Shown: positions 44,951 to 57,954, counted from the stretch's first letter. The stretch is DNA of 64,000 nt from Epiperipatus broadwayi (GCA_028023455.1 JAQFVV010012509.1:2298001-2362000), one strand, 5' to 3'. Translations and numbers: made by a program. Notes: generated from the letters alone by a model not told the origin.

Positions 44951-47920
44951 ATGCTTATTAAGATATCCTTTAAAAAATGTGCTTTATCATAAAGTTTTAT
45001 AATAATATATTACCATTAAATAATATCACAACTACTACTGTTTTGGCTACAATTATGAGGGATAACATTTCGAAAGCGCTTAGCCTGGATTAATTCATTT
45101 TCATTGTTTACTATTAACAGCTTCTTCAACCAGCATTTTAAAGCGCTTGTATATACTATAATAATATAAAAGAAATCCTAAAATCCATAAAAAAATATAA
45201 TTATCAAAAGACATTTATTATAGACAATCTTATGAGATACTCTTTAAGAAATGCAAGATAATAACAACATTACACTTCAAATAACAGAATACAGGAGATC
45301 TAGACTTTCACACATTCTACTTTTGTACAATTTGCTTAATACGCTAATGAAAGATACCAAATTTAGAAGGCTTTTATTCTGAACGCCCGTGATCTATTCA
45401 ATAAAAACATGAATGACCTGACATATTTCAAATAAATGTAATTTGGTGTTATTATGCTTTATCATAATGGCAAATTAAAGTATATTATAAATTACAAAAT
45501 TTATACCGTCATTAACGAAATTTCATTAATGGTTTAAGAAGAAAATATTTATTTGCACATTTTGTTACATTATTAGATTTTGGTAAAGTTTACTGAAAGT
45601 TATTTCTCAGTGCATCTAAAGATCATTTAATGAGAGGGCGGATAGCTTAAATAAGCTTTAAATGTGACATTTCTAACTTATACAATATAAATAAATGAAA
45701 GATTGGGATGGTTTACAAAATCATAGCATTACGACTTATAGATTAATAGTGGAGAATGTAAAATATTAATAACTGACCGATATAATGCCAGAAAGGTCGA
45801 GAGGCTTCATTAACTTAAATGAACGTGAAGCTCACCTGCACTTATGACAGATAGCATCTAAAGAAATGGTTGGTAGGGATTTCATGGTTTTGAGTTTTTG
45901 CTATGTTACCCCACGCAGAGCCTAGCAACAACCTGACACAACCCTGGAGTCAGTGCTTCCAAACTCCATTAATAAATGTGCCTTTATGAAATAATCCGGG
46001 ACCTCCAGGTATTGGTTTGACAAAGCTCGATATGAATTTTATAATGTTATCAAGGGTAAGCAATGCTAATAGGTTTCAGGTCTGTAATGACGCTGATATA
46101 TCAACTAAGGCCTTTGTAAATATTAAAATCTGGCGTCATGACATGATACAGTTTAACTCATCCTTAACGGTATGTAATTGACCTTAAATATTGGCTAGAA
46201 AGTCAAACATGACGAAGGAGAAAATATGTAGTTCCCATCATTAAGCAAATATCTATATGCTTGACAAGTAGAAAAATTAAAAAAAATCATCACGTTAGAT
46301 GGCGTGACAAGCAAATAATAAATTACTAGCAAAGGTAAGTTCACACAACTTTACTCAATATTAAAATTCACTAAATCAATAGTGTTAAGATAATAATAAA
46401 TTGATATCTTTAAATATGGCAACGGGTAATATGCCATGAAACACATAGAACAATTCAGTAACATTATTCAATCGAGCAAACTTTGGGTTTGGTAAGAAAA
46501 CTTACATTTAATTATTTAAGATTCCATAATGGCAGAATAGAAAATTAAGATAGGATCCGTTTGCTAGATTGAATTATTAGCATATTAAATAATATATAAT
46601 CCAACATAAAATAAAGTTAAAAGTTTGCCGCATTTAAAATAAAATAACCAGAGTGAAACCCAGCAAGTATGTTTCATGCATTATAAAAAGAGAAAGTCAT
46701 TATTTTATGAAATTAATAATAATCGACACTACATTACCAATTATGAAATAGACAGTTACATTTTAAATAAATTAAAAGCACAGAGGTTTGTAAAGTTACA
46801 TTTTAAATAAATTAAAAGCACATAGATGGAGGTTTTTAAAGTTACATTTTAAATAAATTAAAATCACATAGATGGAGATTTTAAAGTTCATATTGGCGAC
46901 AGAAACAGGATTACCTTCTGTTATTTGAAGACTTGATGGCTGTATGGGTTCATACGCGTATAGAGAAATAATTTAAAAAAAATAAAGTCAGCAATGCAGA
47001 TTTGGGAAAAATAATGGCTGGCATCCTTTCAGAGTTAGCTTAACAGTTCATTTAAACAGTCTTTAAGTGGCGATGACATAGGAGCATAGAGGTATGGAGC
47101 TGATCTTGGAAAGATCAGGAAAGCAAATTTCTTCCTCTACTCAAGAGTCATATTTTAAAATTTCAAGTGATGCAGGTTCGTCCTGCAACACCTTCTGAAA
47201 ATAAAGCACAGAGTATTTAATTTGGGCTGTATATGCCACTGAAACCTTCTAGAAATTTCAATTTTCCCTGCTGCTGGCAAGACCCGGATGTGCATTAACT
47301 GACTGGAATGCACTTATCCTTTGTTACTATTATATTTTAAAGATGACGATGAGATAAGTTCAAGAGAGTATTGTTTCAATCCATTTTGAGTTGGAAATAG
47401 ATTCACAAGATAATATTTTCCATAGGATCTTTTAAAATAAATCTACTTTACTAAAGACATGTTAAATTTAAACAAAGACATTTTAAATTTAAACAAGGCA
47501 CATTCTTTTGTTTGCAATTTTCAGTTATATTTTAATTGCTATCTAGAACTCAGCTTAAATAAAATAATACATGAATAAAAAAAAAAACCTAAAACATATT
47601 TAATAAAATATAATCATACCATTTGCAGTTATCTGTGATACATACACACATATGCATAACTATTTACAGCGGTGGAAATTTAAATATCTCCGAATTAAAC
47701 TAATATTACTTAATCAAAATAATGCTTAACTAACAAAAGAGGGGGGGAATAATCACGTGTATATATGTACCAGCACTCCCTAGTGATTTACAAATACAAA
47801 ACCGGGTTTGAACCTCTGGTTGAAGGTTTCTAATATCACCAGACAGTGAAGCAAAATATGTGTAACAGATATGACTGCTTCAATATATTTGTCACTAAAT
47901 TTACTCACACTGTAAAAGTA
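44951..47920. other. Unassigned sequence with less AT-biased patches
   Basis: 45600-46200 and 46900-47340 are noticeably less AT-rich than average, but neither strand reads as protein and no terminal repeats were found. GGGTTTGAACCTC near 47809 looks like a polymerase III B-box, without an A-box partner that I can see. A tandem repeat at 46754-46885 is listed separately. Confidence 0.4.
46754..46885. repeat. Tandem repeat, three units of 40-46 bp
   Basis: Units starting AGTTACATTTTAAATAAATT at 46754, 46794 and 46840, each followed by AAAGCACATAGATGGAGG or a shortened version. The same unit occurs once more, alone, at 48567-48611, about 1.7 kb away and just before the LINE at 48635. Confidence 0.85.
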
Positions 47921-47929
47921 AGCACATTA

Positions 47930-48540
47930 TATAATAAAAGTAGAACCACCAAGTGCAAGCCTAGTTTTAGTTAACCAAATAAGTGAAAGGTGACTGCTGG
48001 AGGGTTGCATTCTAGATGCAGTGGTCTAAAATCCAAGACCCTTCACATGCCCAAATCTTCTTGTATCTATTGATTATAAAGGCTTGCACTTAGTGGCACT
48101 ACTGTATGAAGAGTTTGTACTCTTATTAATAGCATTTGTAAGCAAATGAAATAATGATCATGTTTTAACAGTTTTATACCCATCCTACCCATAAAGACAT
48201 CAAAATGTATAGATGCTGAATTGGGTTCAGATCTATATAACTATACAAGCAAATAACCTGGGGTTGAAAATATTATAGTGTTTTTATCTTGAGATTTTAG
48301 CTTTATACTTAACCAAATAGATAAAAGGTGGCTGCTGGAGGATTGCATTAGATTCCAAAATCTATGTGCAGTGCTCTTAAATCCAAGGCTCATCACTAGT
48401 GAAAGTCACAAGATAGAAACTAGTCTGGGGATGTTGGATGAATAAGCACTAAATAGGGATTTTATGTAAAAACCTTCCTGCATCCATTGATTATGAAGGC
48501 TTGCACTTGGTGGCACCACTGTATGGAGAGTTTGGTGTAA
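47930..48540. mobile_element. Two adjacent fold-back MITE copies (D and E)
   Basis: Copy D (47930-48160) and copy E (48180-48540) share GGTGxCTGCTGGAGG, TGCATT, CAGTG, AAATCCAAG and the right-end block GGCTTGCACTTxGTGGCACxA then CTGTATG. Copy E also has AAACTAGTCTGGGGATxTTGG and GGGATTTTATGT, like copies A and F. Left arms are incomplete, so both look like partial or deleted copies inserted near each other. Confidence 0.7.
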
Positions 48541-48634
48541 TAGATATAGAAAAGATGTTAGATGTGAAAGCACATAGATGGAGGTTTGTAAAGTTACATT
48601 TTAAATAAATTATTTGGTTAGCATTGAGGCACAT

Positions 48635-50520
48635 AGTAATGGAAATAACAGAAAATGAAATGAATGAGGCAGTGAAGAAGTTGAAAAGTGAAAAGGCAAG
48701 AGGTTTATATGGATGGTCAGCAGAGATGGTGATGAATTTGATAAATAGGGCAAAATTAAATCTTTATCATGTTTTAATAAGATGGCACAGAAGACAGAAT
48801 TTCCAGACAGCTGGAATAATACAAGAGTAGTTCTATTATTTAAAGAAAGGGTAAGGATCATAGAAAGATAAACAATTATAAACTGATAGCGGTAATGTCA
48901 GTATTATATAAAATTTTTGCATACATGGTGGCTGGAAGGATGGCAAAATAGATTAAAGAAAATAATATAGAGGGAGAAATGCAAAAAGAGTTAGAATAGA
49001 TAGGCATATAGAAGATAGTTCTTTATAGAAAAGGGATATGATAGAGTAAATAAAAATAGATTATGGGTAAGTTTAGTAAATGTGGGAATGAATGGAGCTT
49101 TGGTGGATCTTAATAAGAGATTGTATGAAAATAATTATTATACATCTCAATTACAAAATAAAAATAAGTTAAAAATGGGGTGGGACTAAGACAAGGATGA
49201 CCTATGTCACCTATTTGTTATATTTGAGAGAAATGGAAACAGCAATAGAAAAACTAGAAAGAGGAGTAGAGATACCATTAATAGATGGCAAGAGAGTGTA
49301 TACATTATCGGATCTTTTATTTGTGGATATTTTCTTCAGTACAGAAAATAGAGAAGATATGGAAGTTATGCTGAAGATGTGTGCAAGGGTGCGTAAAGAG
49401 TTGAGGATTAAATTTAGAGAAGAAAAATCAAAAGTAATGATGATAAATGCTGAGAAAAGAGTAGAGAAAGGATTTATTGAGTGATATAAAGTTAAACATG
49501 GTGAATAGGTATAACTATTTGGGAATCATCTTAAGTAATCAGAGAAATTGTTTGGATGAATAGAAAAAAATTGATAAAATAAGCAAAGAAAAGAAAGAAT
49601 CTAATAAAGAAATTATTAGTATTTTCATATAATAAATATGATGTAGCAAAAATTGTATGGAAGGGGGTGACAGTAGTAATGTTAATTTATGGTAGTAATG
49701 CATAATTTATTAGTAAAGAGGTGTTAAGATTATTTAGAAAAAGTACAAAGAGAAGTAGAAAGATATGCATTAAATACAGATGTGTGGATGGCAAAGGAGA
49801 CAATTCAAGGAGAAAGGGAATGGTCAAATTTTTATATGAGAGAAAGAAAAAGCAGAATGAAAATGTTTGGTAGATTGCAAGTTATTGATAGTAAGAGAAT
49901 AGCCAAAATAGTATTTAATTAGGTTACAAGTAAAGGACAGGCAACAAAATGAGTGAGAAAGGTAGCACTGTATGCAGAAGATTTGGATAAAGGCTTTATG
50001 TCAGTACACTTGTACAAAAGATGGGATGATCATGTTAGGAGGATTGTTGATGTTGTAGTGGCAAAGAATGGGATAGAATAGATGTATTGATAAAAATAGG
50101 GAGATGGAGAACTGGCATGGAGAGTAAAAAGAATTTAAGTGTATATAGAATTAAATTGAATATTAGGTGTGAGTTAATTTATGATAATAGCAAGGAAAGT
50201 CATTTAAGGCTTGAACAGGATCATTAACAACAAGGGAATAATACACACAAATAGAGAAATAAGGGTGATTTAGTCTGCAAGTTATGTAAGGAAGGTATGG
50301 AAAATATTAGATATCTATTAATTAAATATAAATGCTTACAAGCAGAAAAGATACAACTTATGTTGTGAAAGAATAATTATAAACAAAGTGATTATACAGA
50401 AAGTGGGCTCTTGGTCTTTATGCTGGGTTTGGAAAAAGATAAGGAGGATCTTGATATAAAGGCCATAGAGTGGACAAAAATGATGTTGAAATGGAATGGA
50501 GTAGGATAGAGAAGAATGCT
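48635..50520 (+). mobile_element. Non-LTR retrotransposon (LINE) RT ORF with C-terminal zinc finger, decayed
   Basis: From the 5' side: ITENEMNEAVKKLKSEKARG then GWSAEMVM (pre-RT/motif 1); NYKLIAVMSVLYKIFAYMVA-like residues (motif 2) near 48880-48930; GLRQGxPMSP (motif B) near 49180-49215; LSDLLFVDIFFSTENREDME (49305-49365), where the catalytic FVDD is altered to FVDI; then VNRYNYLGIILSN and FYMRERKSRMKMFGRLQVID. Near 50276-50340 CKLCKEGMENIRYLLIKYKC is a degraded C-x2-C...H-x4-C finger, known at the C-terminus of several LINE clades. It is a different family from the RTE copies (for example ENREDMEVMLKMC). Stops and frameshifts throughout. Confidence 0.8.
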
Positions 50521-50559
50521 GGGAAAACTTAGGAGTGGGGAATGAAAAAGGAAGGTAAG

Positions 50560-50640
50560 GTGGCTAAGAGATTACTCTGGGCATAGTGGCTAAGAGATTA
50601 CTCTGGGCATAGTGGCTGAGAGATCCCTGGCTTCGATAAA
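50560..50640. repeat. 26-bp tandem repeat
   Basis: GTGGCTAAGAGATTACTCTG followed by GGCATA starts at 50560 and 50586, and a partial third unit (GTGGCTGAGAGATCCC) starts at 50612. It lies directly after the LINE 3' end. Confidence 0.85.
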
Positions 50641-50824
50641 GGAAAAGCCATAGTGCATCGCATCACAAACAAACATTTCAAAAGTTAGTGAAAATGTAAA
50701 ATATTTTACAAAATTATTTTGCTTATTAAAAATTGGGACAAACACCCATTGAATGTAATTCATTGGAACAACAGTACATATTATCTTAAAAGGCGACTGC
50801 CCTATTCAAAATGAGATGCTTGGT

Positions 50825-53255
50825 CACCTTAATTTAGCTACATACTTATCTTTTATCTGTCTACCTATATATCTAGCTATTTATTGTCTCTATACTTATC
50901 CATTTATCTACCAAAACACATATTATTTTTTGAGTGTTCGATCCGTCCGTCCACCCACCCACCTACCTACCTATCTATCTATCTATCTGCTTGTCTGTCT
51001 TTCTATCGATCTATCTAATTACCTTTGTTTATCTAATCTATCTAACTACCTACCTTCCTGTCTACATATCTATCTATGCATTTAGTTTTCTAGCTATTTA
51101 TTTACGCATTCATCCACCCATTCACCTATAACCATCCATCCATACTTACCTACCTATCTGTACATTTGTTTACCTATCTACATAACTACTACCCCACTAT
51201 ATGATTTTCTACCTATTTATTTATGCATCCAATCATCCATTTAACTACCTAGCCACTCACCCATCTATTTTATTTGTTTACCTACTTATCCCTGTCCCCC
51301 TCCCTCCCTCTCTTTCCCTTCTCTTTCTATGTAGTTTCCTAACTATCCATTTATTTATGTATCCAACTATCTATCTACGGGGTTTCCTAACTATCCATTT
51401 ATTTATGCATTCAACTATTCACTTAACCATCCAGCCACCCACCCACCCCTTATCTATGTATTTACCTACCTATCTACATATGCATCTATGTACCTGTCTG
51501 TCTGTCTGTCTATTTATTCACTTGTCATCTCTTTTATCTATAAATTGACCCATCCACTCATCTATCTATCCTATCAATACTTCCTATCTATGTATATATT
51601 TACTGATTACTTCTATCACTTTCCATCTATCCATCAATTTGTCCATATCTCTTTCTGACTATCTAACTATTTATTTAACTATTATTTTTTGTCATCCATC
51701 AATCTTTCCATTCATCCATCAATCTTTCCATATATTTATCTTTGTACCTATTATCTGTTCAACCATCAGTCTATTCAAGCATCTATTCATCTATCAATCT
51801 ATGAATTTATCTATATCTATCTATTCATGCATCCTATCTGATCAGTCATTCATCAATCAATCCATCCACCTGTCTGTATCTATCTATTCTTTGATCAGTC
51901 TTTCAATCATCCATTTAACTATTATTCAACTATCAATTGATTTATCCATCTATCTATCTCCATACATATCTATCTGGCTTTCTACCTATCTATTATTTAT
52001 CCAGCAATCCATCCACATAGAGATAAAAGCATATAGGAATCAGACAGATAGGTAATAGAGGAATGAATGAGTGGTTGGCTAAACAGTTAAATAAATGGAT
52101 TGTTGGATGAATAAATAGATAGATAGAAAAGCAGAGAAAATTAAAGATACAGAAATAAAAAGTTGAATTGATTGCTGCATGAATAATAGATAAATGGATT
52201 AATAGTATGTAGATAGATAGATATCTAATAGAGAAATGTATGGGAGGGTGGTTATATAATTAAATAGATGGATTGTTGGATGTATAAATAAGTAAAAAAA
52301 AAAAAAAAGCAGATAGGTAAATAGAGTGGTACAAAGATAAAAAGTTGATTGATATATAATAAATAAATAAATGGATGAATAGAAAGACTGCTTGATTAAA
52401 AGATAGATGAAATTATGGATGATTAATAGTCAAACAGACAAATGAATGTTTGGATATATAGATGAATGGATATAGATAGACAGATAAATGAATAGACAAA
52501 TGGTTGCTTGATAGCCTGATGGATGAACAGATAGATACAGAGGTAAAAGGATGCTTGGAAGCCAGATGGATGAACAGATAAATATAGAAGTAGATATATA
52601 AATAGATTAATGGTGATTAAACAACAACTAATTAAGTGAATGGTTAAATAGATATTTGGAGAGATGGGTGAATAGGTAGAAAGTCATAAAAAAATTGATA
52701 GATACATAAGAAAATAAATAATTGGATGGATGGATAGGCAGATAGATAAGTGGATGGAGGCAGGTGAATAGATAGATAAAAAGGTACATAGATAGATAAA
52801 CAGAGACCCAAATAAAGACATAAGTAAATAGATATATAAGTAGATAGATAATGAATGGGTAGATAGTTAGAAAACTAGATAGAAATAAATATATACAGAT
52901 AGATAGATATGTAGGCACATAGAGAATGGATGGATCGATGGCTACATAGTTAAATGGGTTATTGGATACTTATATAGATAAGTAGATAAGATAGATAAAT
53001 AGATAAACATAGATATATAGATAGAGATAAAAATAGGTATGTAGATTAGTAAATAGATAAACAGATAGAGGCAGACAGATAGGTAAATAGATAAACAAGT
53101 GAAAGATTATCATTATGTAATTAAATAAATAGGTAAAAAAAATAGATAGGTATATAAGTAAGTAGATATATATAAATACAGACAAGTAAAAAATGGATTG
53201 ATGATCAAGATAAGCATATAGAGCTAGCTAATAAGAGGGGCTAGATAGTTAAATA
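50825..53255. repeat. Giant degenerate tetranucleotide microsatellite that switches strand
   Basis: 50825 to about 52020 is pyrimidine-rich on the plus strand with degenerate CTAT/CATC/CTAC repeats (for example CTATCTATCTATCTATCTG near 50970). From about 52020 to 53255 the same class of repeat continues in the complementary form (GATAGATAGATA, TAGATAGATA, AAATAGATAGATGG). The ORFs here (for example 51639-52055) are just YLSIYL-type translations of the repeat. In single-stranded form the two halves could pair. Confidence 0.95.
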
Positions 53256-53259
53256 GATA

Positions 53260-53910
53260 GATGGTGTTTTCTGTTCTTAGAAGTCATATGGTTTCTTCAT
53301 CAAGGATTTCTACTAACAGAATATTTAAAAAACAAGGCCTAATTTTCTCTAATTCTCTTTTAACAAAAGTCTTCAGTTATATTTTTCATCATTTTTCTAA
53401 ATCACACCTCAAATACAATGGGTTCATGAGCCGAAAGCACACTCAGATATTATCTACATTTATAAATACTGAATAAAGCCTTTTCTTAGCCTATGTTCAA
53501 AATGAAATAAACCAATCAAACAAATATAACCTATATATAAAATTAAGCTAATCATTATACAATTATATAATGAGCATACAAAAAAATCAATTTACATTCT
53601 TCCAATCAAATTACATTTATTTACTACGCTTTAGCATACTTCATATCCTCTCAGACTTACTTATAACCTTTCTTGCTCATCTTTCCACGACTGATTTATT
53701 CAATCTTACTTACTATTACTCCATTCAGCTTGACAGTTATTTTTTTTCAGATTTCCTCTATTTCTTCTTGAATATTTTTGGTATATTCAAATACTACAAT
53801 CATACTTGGTTTCCCTTTTTTATCCGATTCTAATATTATTCCTTCCATCCTTCCAATATTTTCTTTTAATTTACTTTTCCATTTTTGCTTAAGCTGCTTG
53901 GTTTGCTTGA
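53260..53910. other. AT-rich sequence with uncharacterised short ORFs
   Basis: Two plus-strand frames, 53261-53476 (MVFSVLRSHMVSSSRISTNR...) and 53570-53833, are open but have no recognisable domain. They may be remnants of a LINE or simply chance ORFs. Confidence 0.4.
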
Positions 53911-53919
53911 GGTTAACAG

Positions 53920-54190
53920 CAAAAACAAGAACTGTAAGTTCACCAGCATTACAAAAAAGGAATAATAATCATTCACCACCATAAATGATCAAAAAAATAA
54001 AATCAACTGTCAACCTTGTGACTGGATTTTAAATGGGTTTACTATGGACCAGGATAATTAGCCACTGCCAAACTTAGGGTAGCAATACAACACAATAATT
54101 TGAATGCACAAACTTAAGTGTTAATCGATCAGACTATAATAACTACAAAAATTAATGCTGAGATACTAAAACATGCCGATCATCATCAAC
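53920..54190. repeat. Dispersed repeat, copy 1 (partner at 60800-61075)
   Basis: Shared collinear blocks with 60800-61075: AGCAAAAACAAGAACTxTAAGTTCA, CAGCxTTACA, TGAATGATCAA/AAATGATCAA, GTGACTGGATTTxAAA, GGACCAGG / GTCCAGGCC, TTTGxATGCACAAACTTAAG and AATGCTGAGAxACTAAA. About 75 percent identity by eye. Class unknown. Confidence 0.7.
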
Positions 54191-54641
54191 ACCCTCTTGC
54201 TACTTTGTACCATTAATGTACTGGCTAACTAAAAACTTAATTTCTAAAAAAATAATAAAATGAAATGTAAAGTAAAATGTAATGCCTGGACGTTAAAGGA
54301 TATTCATTTGCACCTACCAGAATTACAGAAGAATAATCAAATCATTTGGATGTTCCAAAAAATGCTACACATAAACCCCAATCTATATAACCGACCATTA
54401 TGCAAGAATCCTGCTCAGTGAGCAAGAGCTCTATAAATGTTACTGTGAACAAAAGATAATACTAACATATGTTTAAATCTAGACTAGGAATAAATAAATT
54501 CACTGAAATAACTTAATAAAATATAAATTTATTAAAAACAATAAAATTAAATTAAGGTCTGTTGAGTACACTATAAATTCAGTATTATAATTTGATTAGA
54601 ATACTAAATATATATATATGCCATTATATTTTATTTAGAAC

Positions 54642-55072
54642 AGGCAAAACTCTCATAGTATTGCCATTCAGTGCAAGCCAGAGTAATTCAATGGATGCCA
54701 GAAGGCTTTTGCATATTAGCTTATATGACTATATAAGCTAATGAGGTTGGATTGAAAATATTAGTGTTTTCAATTTAAGACTCATAGTTTTGTAGTTAAG
54801 TAGAGATAAAAGTTGGCTGCTGGAGGGTGGCATTAGATCCTAAAATCTAGGTGCAGTGCTCTCAGATCCAAGGCTCCTCAGTGATGAAGGCCACAAGCCA
54901 GAAACTAGTCTGGGGATATTAGATGAGTAGGCACTAGATGGGGATTTTATGTACAAGTCTTCTAGCATCCATTGATTATTCTGGCTTGCACTGAGTGGCA
55001 ATATGTATAGAGAGTTTTAATAACAGTTATAAGCAAGCATAAAAAATGGTGATCATGTGATGTTTATTGCTT
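54642..55072. mobile_element. Fold-back MITE copy F (longest internal region)
   Basis: Left arm AACAGGCAAAACTCTCATAG, then CCATTCAGTGCAAGCC and ATGGATGCCAGAAGG. Interior GGCTGCTGGAGGGTGGCATT, CTCAGATCCAAGGCTCCTCA, CAGAAACTAGTCTGGGGATA and GCACTAGATGGGGATTTTAT. Right arm ATCCATTGATTATTCTGGC, TTGCACTGAGTGGCAAT, ATAGAGAGTTTTAATAAC and AAAAATGGTGATCATGTGAT. It appears to be the best representative for building a family consensus. Confidence 0.8.
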
Positions 55073-55129
55073 ATATTTTATTTACATACATCCCAATACG
55101 TTTATATAAAACACACCAATATATAAGCA

Positions 55130-55390
55130 CTCAGGTGTGCTGTATAATAATTTAAAATTAACATCTTTGAATTGTCATAAACCAGTAATAAACATTCCTT
55201 TTTATAATACATAATTAATTTTAACATAGATGTGGGTTGATGACTGATTTTAATATATATGTCTGCATGACATATATCTAATATAAGTAAACAGATGTGC
55301 TTTATAATAATTTTAAATTAACATCTTTAAATTGTCATATGAAAATTCATTTTTATAATACATAATAATTTTAGCATATATGGAGTCGAT
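55130..55390. repeat. Degenerate direct duplication, about 165-bp spacing
   Basis: TGTGCTGTATAATAATTTAA with ATTAACATCTTTGAATTGTC and TTTTTATAATACATAATTAA (about 55137-55220) is repeated as TGTGCTTTATAATAATTTTA with ATTAACATCTTTAAATTGTC and TTTTTATAATACATAATAAT (about 55296-55375). A diverged tandem duplication in AT-rich DNA. Confidence 0.75.
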
Positions 55391-55399
55391 GAGTACCCA

Positions 55400-56915
55400 T
55401 TCATATTTGTGTGCACACTGGCATTTATAAAAAAAAATACCTTTACAAGACAGTTAATTTAATGTAAATATATATATACATAAACAGCACATGTATTATT
55501 ATTATCCTCCTACAAATCAAAGTTATTAATTCATTATTTCTAATGGTAAGTAAAAGTTTTGTTTTTTTTTTAAGAAAAATCGCTAGATCCAATTTGGAAA
55601 GTTCATTTAAAATTCAGACTTTTGTTTCTTCATTTGCAATAAGATTTCTGAGGTTTTTTTAAAAAAATATCCAAAATAAATCTTTTATGAATCAATCCTC
55701 TGTTTTGAAATGTATAATTTAAGACCAAAACTTATTTACTTTTAAACTTGTAAATTAGAGATTTTAACTGTGATGTTAAATACTTAAAACTAATTTCTTT
55801 TAACAAATTATTTTTCTACTCACCAACTAATATCTGTTCATGAAATCTAGCTTCTATATGCATTCTATACAATATAAAAAGCTATAATAAGTTCATTTGT
55901 GCTTTCTTTCATATTAAATAAAACTGCCTATATATAAACTATAGCATAATTCTTTTTTCAATAAGCCAGCTGTTACTGGAATCTCTTGGTAAGCTGTACA
56001 TTTTAATACAGTAGACTGGCTTATTGACATCTTCAGGAAATGGTATAAATCGGCTAACTGTTGACAATCAATAACTATAATTTGGTAAAATACAGGCATG
56101 CTATCTAATATATATGAGCTATAAAACAAAAAAGTTGGCCTTTGCTTTCATGTGAATTCAAATTCTGCCATTGTGACATTCGAAGGACCTCTATTTCTTG
56201 CCTTCAATTATAACTTCATAATAATAGTGCTATAAAACTGTTGTAGTCTTGAATGATTCAAATCCATCTTTTTGTAGTATATTATGAAATTTGAAAACCA
56301 TAATTAAGCATATTAATGACTTTTCAATTTACCTTAATTAAAACTAAATTTTTTATCTAAAAGATATTTTTAATCCTTCCAACAACAGAGTATTGCAACA
56401 GGAACTAAATTTAAACCATGCCATAAGGGAAAGTTAGACATTAACACACATACTTGTAAATGCAGTAAGGTATATATTTGTTTAAAAAAAGTCATATAAT
56501 AAATAAGCATTTTTACCTATCTTAAGTTGCAGATGGGCTATTATTAATTATCTTTAATGAAATGTGCATGTATATAATGGTTAAATTGTCAAATGTAAAC
56601 TAAGCAAATATATATAATTTGTTTTTATTTTTATTTTTGTATAGCATGTGAATATAAGAGAAAAAAAATGAGAGAAAATTAAAAATGAGAATTATAATGT
56701 TATAGTTAGTTTTCTCTCTTAAAAAAAAAAAAAAAGATTTGCTGTAAGAGAAACAGATGTTTATCTATGTAAATAATATAAATGTCTGGGTAAAAATCTA
56801 TTTTCATTGTACGTATTTTAATTTTTGTTACTTGTTTATTAAAGCTATATATAACCTTAAGATAATGTACTTGAAAAAACAACAGTAGGGACCTCTGCAA
56901 ATCTTTAACACAAGA
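55400..56915. other. AT-rich stretch; one weak exon candidate
   Basis: Mostly featureless. On the minus strand 55824-55864 is bounded by TATTGTATAG and GTGAGT and would encode MHIEARFHEQILVG as a 41-bp exon; this is listed as a finding and not as a gene because nothing upstream or downstream supports it. A conspicuous poly-A run is at about 56721-56735. Confidence 0.4.
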
Positions 56916-56917
56916 TA

Positions 56918-57954
56918 CACCTGGGTCTGTTTTTACGCGGACTTATTTAACACGATTTTGAAGTTACGCGATTTTGAAATTCACCGGAAGTCAAACTCCG
57001 ATAATGCGCTATTACTTTAAATAATAAATTTCGCGCACTTACATTATATTGAAAGTAATAGCACATTATTGGAATTCGACTTTCATCTTAGTAATTTCAA
57101 TATTTTCAGTGCTTTATAATAGTAAGATTTTATGCAATAATGAAATTAAAATCATAATTTCCACATTTTATGTATACATACATTAAATTTTACAAGATTA
57201 TAATGTAAATTTGTTCAAACATTGTACGTGTTAATTTTGCATTTTAAATGACGTTCTGTTTTTGCTTTTTAAAAAAGAACGTCATCAATTATTAATCATT
57301 TAGTGTCCACAAGTTTATTTTTAAAAGGTCAGTAATAGCAGTAAACGAAATTTGATTTTTAAATGGAATTGAAAATTAAAGACAAAAATAAGAATTTAAT
57401 TTTTAGTTGTTAGTTTTAATTAAATTTTTCCCAGCAGTGGTGAATAAATGTCTTTTTATTATCATAAGTCTAAGTTCATAAACAATTAATAAAATCATCG
57501 TCTCAAAGATTAATTACTAATTATGTTATCACCAGAAATCCATTGACTCAACCTGAGTGTAAAGTTAGCGCTAGTTATATTTCCTCAGTTTGCAAACGAA
57601 CGTGTGTTTTCGGAAAATATCGATAATAATTAAAACATGTATAAAAAAAATGTAAATTATGCATAAAAATATATTATTTTGAATAAAATTAAATATTATA
57701 GTTAAAAAAAGTTTGTCTTGTATCAATTTTTTTCAAATTTGAAATTTTTTATTAGTCATATTTTATTTCCTTATTTTTTTTTTTTGCACGAATTTTAAAG
57801 TAATTTTACATTGGTGCTTTGCTTTTACGCGAATTTTGAAAAATCACAGACCGCACCCCCCCTTTTTCAATGTAAGTTACGTCTATTTTTGCGCGATTTC
57901 GTTTGCGCGTGTTTTCTGAGGAACCTATCTATCACGTAAAACGAGACCCAGGTG
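56918..57954. mobile_element. Pogo/Tigger-like non-autonomous DNA element with TA target duplication
   Basis: TIRs CACCTGGGTCTGTTTTTACG and inverted CGTAAAACGAGACCCAGGTG, flanked by TA at 56916-56917 and 57955-57956. Subterminal TTACGCGATTTTGAAA, CGCGCACTT and GCGCGATTTCG blocks give it CpG-containing sequence unlike the surroundings. 1037 bp with no transposase. The TA duplication and ACGCG-rich ends suit the pogo/Tigger group of Tc1/mariner; the family name is inference. Confidence 0.75.

Noticed and set aside
50816-53185. ORFs rich in YLSIYL / CLSVCLFI that look like membrane proteins
   Set aside because: They are straight translations of the CTAT/GATA tetranucleotide tract in several frames; low complexity, not genes.
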